A stretch of 27,299 nucleotides of DNA from CAZMGT01 sp964565895 (GTDB taxonomy: Bacteria > Armatimonadota > Zipacnadia > UBA1398 > CAZMGT01): assembly GCA_964565895.1 (NCBI GenBank), contig CAZMGT010000054.1:1-27299 (forward strand), given 5' to 3'. The notes beneath the pieces were generated by a model. That model had not been told where the DNA came from. It saw only the letters and a list, made by a program, of their open reading frames with translations, and did not search any database. The position numbers and the translations under genes were made by a program. Below are positions 14,724-23,700 of this stretch, in pieces (position 1 is the stretch's first letter; every line of letters begins with the position of its first letter).

Positions 14724-16433
14724 GTGAGCAGAAAAGCAAACATCGCCCTTTCCATTGCCCTTGCCGCACTGCTTGTCGCCGGGGGCATTGCCATTTACCT
14801 CGTCTGGAAGACCCCCGGGCTGAGGCGCGCCCCGCAACCCACGCCAAGCCCAACGCCCACCGGCCCGCAGCCCGAGGAGCCCATCGCCACCGTTCGCGGG
14901 CGCGAGATCTCCTATGAGCAGTTCTGGGACAAGCTGGAGCAGGCCCGGCAGCGCCTCGCCGCCCTCGACCCCACGGAGCTGCTTGGGCTGAAGTATACCG
15001 TGCTCCGCAGGATGATGGAGGACCTCGCCGTGGAGCTCGAGGCCGAGGAGCGCGGGATTACCGTTACCGAGGAGGAAGTGGACAAGCACATTACGGAGCT
15101 TGTCGACCAGTCCATCGCCCAGCAGTTCGGCGGCGACCCCCAGCGCCTGGAGCAATTTCTCAAGGCCCGCGGGCAGAGCGAGGCGGAATATCGCGCGGAA
15201 GAGCGCGCGCGCATCGCCAAGGACCGCGACGCCGTTAGGCGCTCGGCGCTGAGGAAGAAGCTCGCCGAGCGGGTGGCTCAGGTAAAAGTCAGCGACGACG
15301 ACGTGCGCAAGTTCTGGCGCGAGATTCGCATCCGGCGCATCGTCTTCCGCGCGGGCGATGTCGAGCCGGGCAAGCCCCCGCGGCCTGTGAGCGAGGCGAA
15401 AAAGCGCGCCGAGCAAGCTCTCGCCGAGCTCGACGCCGGCAAGGACTTCGCCGAAGTGGCCAAAGCGTTCTCCGAGGAGCCCGAGGAGGCCGCCCGCGGC
15501 GGCTTGTTTACCCTCCCGGGCTCCAAAGAAGAGTGGATTCCCAGGCTCCGCGCCGTCCCCGCGCGCGAAAACGAAGTTGTCCTTTACCCCGTGTTCGACT
15601 ATGACTTCGAGCGCTTTGTCTTCCGCCTGAAAAAGGGCGAGGTAAGCAAAATTTTCCAAACCGAGCGCCCCAAGCCCGACGGTGGCCTGGAGATCCGCCT
15701 GCACATCGTAAAGGTTATCGACGAGCGGCTTAACCCCCCGCGCGACCTCGCCCGGCGCATGGACGACTATCGCCAGGTTATCGAGCAAATCGAAAAGCGG
15801 GTGCGCTTTTTGGACTGGCTGGACAAGCTGCCCGAGGAGATGGAGTTTGTTGTTCTCGATCCCGAGCTCGAGGGCTACCGCCTGCAGCTCGAGGGAAAGT
15901 TTAACCAGGCGCTTGCCAAATACGACCAGGCGCTTGCGCTTTACCCGGAAGACCGCCTGCCCATCCTCCACGCCATGGCCGTTTGCCACAACGCCGAGCT
16001 GGAGTACGACGAGGCGGAAAAGCTTCTTGAGCAGCTCGTCGAAGAAGCGCCGGATGAGGTTAGCTTTCGCGTAGAGTACGCCCTGTTTTTGCACCAGCGG
16101 GCGCGGCTGGACGACGCGCAAAAGCAGCTCGCGCAGGCGGCAAAAGCCGCGGGCGACGACGAACAGAAGCACCTACTCATCCTCGCCGTTGCTCGGCGCA
16201 TTGGGGCGAGCGAAGTGGCCACCGAGGAACAGAAGAAGCTCGCCGAGCTCCTCGGCGTTACCCCAACGCCTGAGGCAAAGACGCCCGCCCCGCGGGGAAC
16301 CCCGCGCCGCGCGCCTGCGGCGCGGGCTGCGCCCCAGCGCCCGGCGCCTCGGCCGACACCGGCGCGGCCCGCAGTGCCCACCCCTGTTCCGCCGGCGAGC
16401 ACCGAGCCTGGGGGATGGATCCCCTCAGGCTAG
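14724..16433 (+). CDS. Membrane-anchored PpiC (parvulin)-type peptidyl-prolyl isomerase with TPR repeats
   Basis: The GTG at 14724 begins MSRKANIALSIAL and gives 569 residues. One TM segment is at 6-28, facing the rest outward. A Pro/Thr linker follows (about 30-48), then a helical SurA/PrsA-like chaperone part, about 50-190, rich in Glu, Lys and Arg. About 196-335 form the parvulin isomerase domain (RRIVFRAGDV, GKDFAEVAKAFSEEP, AARGGLF, VVLYPVFDY, LHIVKVID). About 385-495 contain two to three TPR-like repeats (GKFNQALAKYDQALALYPED, EYDEAEKLLEQLVEEAPDE). The last 55 residues are a Pro/Ala/Arg-rich low-complexity tail. Such proteins help exported proteins fold. The window encodes several large secreted proteins that could be clients. 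The parvulin-TPR fusion is less usual than plain SurA or PrsA. Confidence 0.88.
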   Translation: MSRKANIALSIALAALLVAGGIAIYLVWKTPGLRRAPQPTPSPTPTGPQPEEPIATVRGREISYEQFWDKLEQARQRLAALDPTELLGLKYTVLRRMMEDLAVELEAEERGITVTEEEVDKHITELVDQSIAQQFGGDPQRLEQFLKARGQSEAEYRAEERARIAKDRDAVRRSALRKKLAERVAQVKVSDDDVRKFWREIRIRRIVFRAGDVEPGKPPRPVSEAKKRAEQALAELDAGKDFAEVAKAFSEEPEEAARGGLFTLPGSKEEWIPRLRAVPARENEVVLYPVFDYDFERFVFRLKKGEVSKIFQTERPKPDGGLEIRLHIVKVIDERLNPPRDLARRMDDYRQVIEQIEKRVRFLDWLDKLPEEMEFVVLDPELEGYRLQLEGKFNQALAKYDQALALYPEDRLPILHAMAVCHNAELEYDEAEKLLEQLVEEAPDEVSFRVEYALFLHQRARLDDAQKQLAQAAKAAGDDEQKHLLILAVARRIGASEVATEEQKKLAELLGVTPTPEAKTPAPRGTPRRAPAARAAPQRPAPRPTPARPAVPTPVPPASTEPGGWIPSG

Positions 16434-16508
16434 CGGGCGCCCGCCGCCCCGCGCGGCAGGAGTACGCCCGCGCCTTGCCGAACCTCGCCTCAGCAAAAAC
16501 ATCTGATA

Positions 16509-16525
16509 GCGCCGCTGAGCGGCGC
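16509..16525 (+). other. Perfect 7-bp hairpin just upstream of the MDR dehydrogenase gene
   Basis: GCGCCGC (16509-16515) and GCGGCGC (16519-16525) flank the loop TGA. The hairpin lies 12 bases before the ribosome binding site AAGGAGG. Only three T follow, so it is a poor terminator. It may end foldase transcripts or modulate translation of the next gene. Confidence 0.35.
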
Positions 16526-16550
16526 GCTGCTTTGCCAAGGAGGCCTAGCG

Positions 16551-17645
16551 TTGACGAGCAAGGCTGCGGTGCTCGAACGGTTTGACGAGCCGCTTGTCGT
16601 CCGCGAATACCCCATCTCGCCGCTTGCCGAAGGCGAGGTGCTCGTGCGCGTGCGCGCCGCGGGGGTGTGCGGCTCGGACGTGCACATGTGGCGGGGCAAG
16701 GACCCGCGCACGCCGCTGCCCATTATCCTCGGGCACGAGGGCGTGGGCGAGGTCGCCGAGGTCGGCGGGGAGAAGCGCGACGTGTTCGGCGGCAAGGTAA
16801 AGCCCGGCGACCTCGTCGTGTGGGAGCGCGGGATAATGTGCGGCCGGTGTTATTACTGCGTAATTAAAAAACAGCCCGCGCTCTGCCCCGAGCGCCAAAC
16901 CTATGGCATTTCTGTGGGCTGCGCCGACCCCCCGCACTTGCGCGGCGCATATGCCGAGTACATCCACCTTCTTCCCAACGCCCATCTGATTACCATTGAC
17001 GAGCAGGTGGACCCCGCGGTGCTCGTCTCGGCCACGTGCTCGGGGGCTACCGCGGCGCATACCGTGGAGCTGTGCGGAGTTAAGCCTGGGGACACGGTGG
17101 TCGTCCTCGGCCCGGGGCCGGTGGGGCTGTGGGTGCTTGCCTTTTGCCTTGCCCGCGGGGCGACGCAAGCGATTGTTCTGGGGACCGCTGCGGATAAAGA
17201 GCGGCTAGCCATGGCGCGCGAGCTGGGCGCCACGGAGACGATTAACATAGACGAGCTTTCGCCCGACGAGCGCCTAGCGCGCATTAAAGACGCCACCCAT
17301 GGCCTGGGGGCAAACGTCGTTGTAGAATGCACCGGCTCGCCCAAGGCGGTGGAGGAAGGCATTCGCTACGTCGCCCCCTATGGCGTGTTCGCCATCCCAG
17401 GCATTGCCACACCGGTGGGCACGGTGCCCTTTGCGCTTTACGAGGACCTCAGCCGCAAGTCGGTGCGCGTGCAGGGAGTTTGGGTGAGCGACACCTCGCA
17501 CCTGTATCAGGCGCTACAGCTCGTGCTTAGCGGAAGATTTGCCTTCGATCGCCTGGTCACCCATCGCCTGCCGTTAGAGCAGGCGACGGAGGCCCTAGAG
17601 GCTGTGGAGCGGCGCGAGGCGGTAAAGGCCGTCCTCGTGCCCTAG
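16551..17645 (+). CDS. Zinc-dependent medium-chain dehydrogenase/reductase (MDR)
   Basis: This enzyme oxidises an alcohol or polyol with NAD(P). The TTG at 16551 is chosen because AAGGAGG lies 7 bases upstream and the product begins MTSKAAVLERFDEPLVV, the normal MDR start; 364 residues. Catalytic zinc ligands: Cys40 (GVCGSD), His62-Glu63 (GHEGVGE) and probably Cys163 (ATCSGAT). The structural zinc lobe has all four cysteines: 97, 100, 103 and 112 (CGRCYYC...LC). The Rossmann motif is VLGPGPVG at 185-192. The insertion CADPPHLRGAYAEYIHL near 124-140 recalls sugar or cyclitol dehydrogenases of the Tdh/sorbitol type, but the substrate is unknown. It precedes the flavoprotein gene by 34 bp, suggesting that the two act in one pathway. 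Confidence 0.9.
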   Translation: MTSKAAVLERFDEPLVVREYPISPLAEGEVLVRVRAAGVCGSDVHMWRGKDPRTPLPIILGHEGVGEVAEVGGEKRDVFGGKVKPGDLVVWERGIMCGRCYYCVIKKQPALCPERQTYGISVGCADPPHLRGAYAEYIHLLPNAHLITIDEQVDPAVLVSATCSGATAAHTVELCGVKPGDTVVVLGPGPVGLWVLAFCLARGATQAIVLGTAADKERLAMARELGATETINIDELSPDERLARIKDATHGLGANVVVECTGSPKAVEEGIRYVAPYGVFAIPGIATPVGTVPFALYEDLSRKSVRVQGVWVSDTSHLYQALQLVLSGRFAFDRLVTHRLPLEQATEALEAVERREAVKAVLVP

Positions 17646-17679
17646 CCTGCGGCAAACCACGCCCTGCGGAGGGAGAGCA

Positions 17680-19686
17680 ATGCGCCGCACGTGGTTTTAC
17701 CTCGACGAGAAGGTGCGCATTCCCGTGTATAGCGTGGGCACGCTGGTCATCGGCTCGGGCGCGGCGAGCCTAAACTGCGCCGAGCACCTGTGGGACCTCG
17801 GCCAGCGGGACATCGTTATCGTCACGGACAAGCTCGGCGCGGGAACGTCGAACAACTCCGGCTCGGACAAGCAGACCTATTACAAAATCGGCATTTGCGG
17901 CGACGAGCCGGACAGCCCGATGGAGTTTGCGCGCACGCTTACCGCGGGGGGCATGATGCACGGAGACATCGCCTATGTCGAGGGAGTGGGTTCGGCGACG
18001 GAGTTTTTCCACCTTGTGAAAAACGGCGTGCCCTTTCCGTTCAACAAGTTCGGCGCCTACGTGGGGTATAAGACCGACCACGATCCGCGCCAGCGGGCGA
18101 CGTCCGCGGGCCCGAAGACCTCGATGTATATGGTGCAGTGCTCGCTCGCCCAAGTGCGGCGCAACGGGACGCCGATTTTCGACCGCTGCGAGGTCATTCG
18201 CCTGCTTACCGTGGGCGAAGGCGAGGAGAAGCGCGTTGTCGGCGCGGTGGCCATCGATCACACCCGCCTGTGGGACCCCGAGACGCGCGGGCTGGTTTTG
18301 TTTAACGCGCAGAACGTGGTTATGGGCACGGGCGGCCCGGGGGAGATGTATAAGATCTCCGTCTATCCCCCAGGGCAGATCGGCAACCACGGCATTGCCC
18401 TAGAGATCGGCGCGGTGGCCAACAACCTGAGCGAATCGCAGTTCGGCTTGGCCTCGGTGGGCTTCCGCTGGAACCTCTCCGGGACATACCAACAGGTCAT
18501 CCCCTGCTATTTCAGCACCGACGCCGGCGGGGGCGACAAACGCTATTTCCTCAACGACTACTTCTACACGATGGAGCAAGAGGCGACGAACATTTTCTTA
18601 AAGGGCTACCAGTGGCCGTTTCACGCGGAGCGCCTGCAGAACATGGGCTCGTCGATCATCGACATTGCCGTGCACAATGAGATCGCCCAGGGGCGGCGGG
18701 TGTTTTTGGACTTTACCCAAAACCCGCAAGCGACAGGCGGGCTAGAGGAGTTTAGCCTGGACAACTTGGGCGAGGAGGCGCGGCGCTATCTTGAGCGCTC
18801 CGGCGCGCTTCAGGCCACGCCCTACGAGCGCCTGGCCCACATGAACCTTCCCAGCATCGAGCTCTATGCGGAGCACGGCGTTGACCTGCGCGAGCCGCTT
18901 GAGGTCGCCGTGTGCGCGCAGCACTGCAACGGCGGCCTGCGCGGGACGATTTGGTGGGAGTCGAACATTAAGCATCTGTTTCCCATCGGCGAGCTTAACG
19001 GCTCGCACGGGGTGCGCCCGGGGGGCAGCGCGCTCAACGCGGGGCAGGTGGGCGGGCTGCGCGCGGCGCAGCGCATCGCCAACGTATACAACGAGCCGCC
19101 GCTCCCCGCGGAGCGGTTTTGCGAGCTCGTCGCCGACCAGGTGCGCGAGGAGCTAGAGAACATCCGCCGCTACGAGCGCGCGGCGGCAAGCGCCCCCACC
19201 GTGGCCCAGGTGCGCGATGAGATCCAGTGCCGGATGAGCGAGCACGCGGCGTTTATCCGCAGTTTGGAGGGCGTTACCCAGGCGTTAAACGAGGCGAAGA
19301 TCCTCTGGGGACGGATCCGCCGCGAGGGAATGAGCATCGCCAACCCGGGCGAAATACTAACGGCGATACAAAACGAGCACTTGTGTCTGACGCACATTGC
19401 CTTTTTGCAAACGATTAAGACATATATCGAGCGAGGCGGGGGGAGCCGCGGGGCGTATATGGTGCTCGACGCCCAGGGCGAGCGCAGGGTGCGCACGAAG
19501 CGCGGCGAGGAGCTGCCCCATCGCGCGGAAAACATGGACATGCGCAACGAGATCCTCGAAACGTGGCTTTGCGGCGACGGGGAGTTTGAGGTGAAACCGG
19601 TTCCCGTGCGCCCCCTGCCCGAGGACGACTCGTGGTATGAGACAACGTGGCGCGACTGGCTGGAGGGGGAGATCTTTCGCTCCTAG
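17680..19686 (+). CDS. SdhA/FrdA-like FAD-binding flavoprotein of unknown substrate
   Basis: The ATG at 17680 follows GGAGGGAG and gives 668 residues. The FAD Rossmann site TLVIGSGAAS is at 21-30, followed by VTDKLGAGTSNNSGSDKQTYY, and ATSAGPKT near 140. The C-terminal FAD site GELNGSHGVRPGGSALNAGQ starts near 437. A helical SdhA-like C-terminal domain follows. The position where SdhA or L-aspartate oxidase has HYTxGG reads AQHCNGGLRG here, so the covalent-FAD and dicarboxylate features of SdhA are not clearly kept. No iron-sulfur subunit (SdhB type) or cytochrome anchor is in the window, and there is no signal peptide, so it is probably a cytoplasmic stand-alone or partner-dependent oxidoreductase. 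It sits 34 bp after the MDR dehydrogenase and 33 bp before the K+ channel. I recall the family as widespread but uncharacterised. Confidence 0.82.
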   Translation: MRRTWFYLDEKVRIPVYSVGTLVIGSGAASLNCAEHLWDLGQRDIVIVTDKLGAGTSNNSGSDKQTYYKIGICGDEPDSPMEFARTLTAGGMMHGDIAYVEGVGSATEFFHLVKNGVPFPFNKFGAYVGYKTDHDPRQRATSAGPKTSMYMVQCSLAQVRRNGTPIFDRCEVIRLLTVGEGEEKRVVGAVAIDHTRLWDPETRGLVLFNAQNVVMGTGGPGEMYKISVYPPGQIGNHGIALEIGAVANNLSESQFGLASVGFRWNLSGTYQQVIPCYFSTDAGGGDKRYFLNDYFYTMEQEATNIFLKGYQWPFHAERLQNMGSSIIDIAVHNEIAQGRRVFLDFTQNPQATGGLEEFSLDNLGEEARRYLERSGALQATPYERLAHMNLPSIELYAEHGVDLREPLEVAVCAQHCNGGLRGTIWWESNIKHLFPIGELNGSHGVRPGGSALNAGQVGGLRAAQRIANVYNEPPLPAERFCELVADQVREELENIRRYERAAASAPTVAQVRDEIQCRMSEHAAFIRSLEGVTQALNEAKILWGRIRREGMSIANPGEILTAIQNEHLCLTHIAFLQTIKTYIERGGGSRGAYMVLDAQGERRVRTKRGEELPHRAENMDMRNEILETWLCGDGEFEVKPVPVRPLPEDDSWYETTWRDWLEGEIFRS

Positions 19687-19719
19687 CGCCCGCTCTCGCG
19701 CCCCGGCGGAGGTCTGCCG

Positions 19720-20760
19720 ATGACCGCGCACCGCGTGCGCATTATTGGTTTGCTGCTTTTGCTTGTCCTCATCTTCGGGACAACGGGCTACCGCCTGATT
19801 AGCGCCGGCGAGGCGAGCTGGGTAGATTGCCTCTACATGACGGTAATTACCGTCACCTCGGTGGGCTACGCCGAGGTTGTCGATCTTTCCAACAATCCTG
19901 TGGGGCGTATTTTTACCGTGCTGTTGATCATCGGCGGGATGAGCGTTGTGCTTTATGCGTTTGGGACGTTCGTCGCCTTTCTCGTGGAGGGCGAGCTGGC
20001 GGAGATTTTGAGGAGGCGCAAGATGAGCAAGGACATTGCCCGACTGCACGGCCACTTCATCGTCTGCGGCGCCGGCGACACGGGATATCACGCAATTTGC
20101 GAGCTGGCGCGCACGCGCCGGCCGTTTGTGGCTATTGACCGCGACCCGGAGCGCCTGCGCCGCCTGCCCGAGTGCGAGGAGACGCACTTTATCGAGGGCG
20201 ACGCCACCGAGGAGGAGACCCTAATCGAGGCGGGGATTGAGCGCGCGGCAGGGATTTTGTGCGCGCTTTCCTCGGACCAGGACAACCTCTTCGTTACAAT
20301 GACCGCGCGCGAGCTTAACCCCAACCTGCGCATCGTCACGCGGGCGATCGACCTTAAAGCGCGGGACAAAATGCTTAAGGCGGGGGCGGACTCCGTGGTT
20401 TCCCCCAATCACATCGGCGGGCTACGCATGGTTTCGGAGATGGTCCGCCCGAGCGTGGTGAGCTTTTTGGACATTATGCTGCGCGACCACGAGCGCGCCC
20501 TGCGCATTGAGGAAGTGCCCATCGAACAGGGCTCGGAGCTCGCCGGCAAGACGTTGAGCACCGCGCCCATCCGCGACGAGGTCGACGCCCTCGTCCTTGC
20601 CGTGCGCACGGGCGATGGGGAGTCGTATATCTTCAACCCCACTGCCGACCAACAGCTGCGCCCGGGGATGATCCTCGTCGTGATGGCCGATGTGGACGCC
20701 GTGCAGAGGCTGCGCGAGATGGCCCGCGCGCGGCCCAAGCCGAGCTCCGCGGCTACCTGA
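19720..20760 (+). CDS. Two-TM potassium channel with RCK (TrkA-N/TrkA-C) regulatory domains
   Basis: The ATG at 19720 follows GGAGGT and gives 346 residues, the size of MthK-like channels. TM1 is at about 6-26, the pore helix and filter at 36-52, and TM2 at about 62-90. The filter is TVTSVGYAEV: Ser47-Val-Gly-Tyr-Ala51 stands where typical channels have Thr-Val-Gly-Tyr-Gly. RCK-N starts at HGHFIVCGAGDTG (Gly117, Gly119, Gly122), with the nucleotide-ribose Asp in AIDRDPERL. RCK-C covers about 250-335 (EVPIEQGSELAGKTL, GMILVVMADVDAVQRL). It should gate K+ flow across the inner membrane in response to nucleotide or Ca2+. It may be co-transcribed with the two dehydrogenases. Its last 8 bases overlap the end of the convergent protease gene. 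Confidence 0.92.
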   Translation: MTAHRVRIIGLLLLLVLIFGTTGYRLISAGEASWVDCLYMTVITVTSVGYAEVVDLSNNPVGRIFTVLLIIGGMSVVLYAFGTFVAFLVEGELAEILRRRKMSKDIARLHGHFIVCGAGDTGYHAICELARTRRPFVAIDRDPERLRRLPECEETHFIEGDATEEETLIEAGIERAAGILCALSSDQDNLFVTMTARELNPNLRIVTRAIDLKARDKMLKAGADSVVSPNHIGGLRMVSEMVRPSVVSFLDIMLRDHERALRIEEVPIEQGSELAGKTLSTAPIRDEVDALVLAVRTGDGESYIFNPTADQQLRPGMILVVMADVDAVQRLREMARARPKPSSAAT

Positions 20761-23700
20761 TTACCGTGCGCACGGCGCTTGCCCGCTCGCGATCCTCGGG
20801 GCTTGTCGCTTTAAGCTCAATGGTATACAGCCCCGGCGGGACGAGCGTCCCCGCGTCGCTTCGGCCGTCCCAGCGCAAAGCGTTTGGGCCCGCCTGGGCC
20901 TCGCGCGCAGGCAACGTGCGCACTACGCGCCCCGCCGCGTTAAGCACGCGCGCTTGCACCACGGCCTCGCGGGTGAGCGTATAGGCCACCGTTGCGCTCC
21001 ACGCCGCCCCCCGCGCGCGCACCGCGACAGCGCCGGGGATAATGCGCAGGCCGCCCACTGCCGGCTCGGCGATTACCTCAAACTCCCGCTGCCCGTCCTC
21101 GGCTACGCGGAACACATAGCACGGCGCGCTGCGCATGCTCGTCCGCCGGCCGGTGTGCTGGTCTACGAGAACGAGGCGAAACTCGCGCGGAAGCTGGCGC
21201 AGGTCGCCCCAGGATAGGCGCACCGCGCCGCGCACCCCGCGCGTGCTGACCACCAGCCGCCAGGACATCCGCCGCGCATGCCTCGGACGCACATCGGCGG
21301 CGAGCGCCGCGCCGCTGCGCTCGTCCACGATGCTCAGGCGCACCTGGGCCGCGCGGCCCACCGCCGCCGCGGGTGGGTCGAGCACGCGCAGCCCCGCGCC
21401 GCCGGGCGAGGCTGTGGTTACGCCAATGTAGTTTTGGCTGTCCTCCAACCCCGCGGCGCGGGCGGAGATGGCCACCGCCCAGTCCTTCCCCCCGCGCACG
21501 GCAGCGCGCGCAGCGGTCTCCTCCGGCCCAGGCCAGACGATCTCCAGCCCATCGCTGTGCGCCAGGAGCCAAATTCCCTCCCACGGCTCCACGGTGCCCT
21601 TAACGCCGGGGATAATCGCCGGGTCGAAGATAAAGCGGTACTCCTGCGCCTGCGCGTTCCACGCCCAGGCATATGGCTCGAGAAGGCCGGCGCGCGCGGC
21701 GTCCTCCAGCGTGCCCACGTCCTCGCCGTTGCGGCGCACGCGAATGGCGCTTAGGTTCCAAGGCACGCTGCGCGCGAAGGGCAGGCCGATGTGCACCCAG
21801 CCCCCGCCGGGCCCGCAGGGCAAGCGCACCGCGCGCCTCTCCTGCGCGCCGCGGCCGGGGATGCGGATTTCCGTTTGCTCCTCGCAGCGCACCCACAGCG
21901 CCGCGCCCGCGCTCAGCGCGGCATCGCCTGGGACATCCTCATACTGTTCCGCGCTGCTGTTCCAGCGCATCGCGGCAAGGCCCAGGTCGGCAAAGCTCCA
22001 CCACGGCGCGGGCTGGACGGGAAACGCGAGCAGGTGCACGCCAGCGGCCAGCGTGCAGCTCGCCGCGCGCGCTGCCTCGAAGTCCACGCCTGCGGCGTCC
22101 GGCCCTACTTCGACCGTGCGCTCCTCCGGGTGGAACAGCCACCCTTGCGCTTCGGGGCGCACGACGTACGTTCCCGCGGGCAGGCCCCCCAGGCGGAACT
22201 TGCCCTGAGCGTTAGTTGTCGCCTCGGCTTCGCCTGCACGCACGACAACGCCGCTAACCCCCGCGCCCTCGCACGTTATCGTGCCGCTGATGTAAAACGT
22301 CGTGGGCTCGACGGTAATCTCCCAGCTTTGCTCGTCAAATGCCCCCGCGGGGTCCTCCACGCGAACGGCGACGGCAACCGGGCTGGCGTCGGCGTCGCTG
22401 CGCGCGGGCGTCCAGGTGATTGTTCCGCTGCGAGCATCAATGGTCATGCCCTGCGGTGCGGCGGTGAGCGAGAACGTGAGCGGGTCGCCGTCGGGGTCGT
22501 CGGCGACGACCGTGTAGCGATACTCCTCGCCCTCGCGTGCGGAAGTCGGCGGCGAGCTGGTTATCTGCGGGGGATGGTTCCCCGGTGCGGCGGGCGCCGC
22601 CGTGGTAAACCTCCACGTAAACGCCTCGGCGAGAGCGTGCCCCGCGCGGTCTTTCGCCGCCGTGCTCACCGTCCCCAAGTACTCGGTTGCTGGAGCGAGC
22701 GGCTGGGTGGGGCTAAACGTCATTGTCTTTCCGTCGGCCGACCAGGAGAAAGCGCCAGCAACCGCTTCCCCGCTCTGCGCCGGGCGCAGGGAGAACGCGG
22801 CCTCGCTCGCCGCGGCGTCCATCGCCTGGCTAAATTGCACGACAACGTCGCTGTCGCAGGGGACGTTTTCCGCGCCGTCTTCGGGCGAAACGCCGAGCAC
22901 GGTGGGCGGCTGCGCCTCGCCCGCGGTGGTAAACCGCCAGGAGTATTCCGCAACAAGCGGCTTGCCCATCGCATCGTGCGCCGCAGTGGAAACGACGACC
23001 AGATAGACCGTCCCCGGGGCGAGCGGAGCGCTGGGCCGAAACTTCATCGCCGTGTCGTGCAGCGACCAGGAGAACGTGCCCTCCACCGCGCTGCTCGAGC
23101 CCAGCGGGCGAACGACCAGCGCGCCTTCCGCCGCGGCGCGGCTCATTGGCTCGCTAAAGTGCACGGTAACAAACGTATCGCAGGGAACGTCCGTCGCGTC
23201 GCGTTCGGGCACGTGGGCGATAACGCTTGGCTGGTCGGTGTCGTCGGAGACGATGGCGTAGAAGTCGTCGGCCCACGGCCCGCCGTTTGTCGCGCGAATG
23301 TCTACGTTAAAGTGCAGGTGCGTGCCGGGCGTTGCTGTTGGGGGGACGGCGAAATCGTAGTCGTACTCCGAGCGCTTCACTTCGCCGGGGGCGATGTCGC
23401 CGAAGTTCTCCGTGCGGTCCATGAGCTCCGGGATCTCCGGGGCCTCGACCACGGCGCGCACGCCACTTGCCACAACGGCCCCGTCCTCGTTGCGCAGGTA
23501 GACGACAAGCTCAATGCGCTCGCCAGGCTCGATAATCCCATCGCCGTCGCCGCTGCTCGCCCCTTGCGAGTCGTCGTCTACCACAAAGTGGTCGAAGCGG
23601 AGAGGCCCCGCCACGCGGTCGTAGCGGGTAACGCTAATGTCGTAGCGGCCGGTGGCCGCGACGCCCATGTTCAGCACCTGGCAGAACAGCCACTGGCTGC

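Noticed and set aside
14376..16172. A 598-codon open frame on the minus strand
   Set aside because: It lies opposite the PpiC-TPR gene and the phosphorylase end, has no family motif, and long antisense frames are usual at this GC content.
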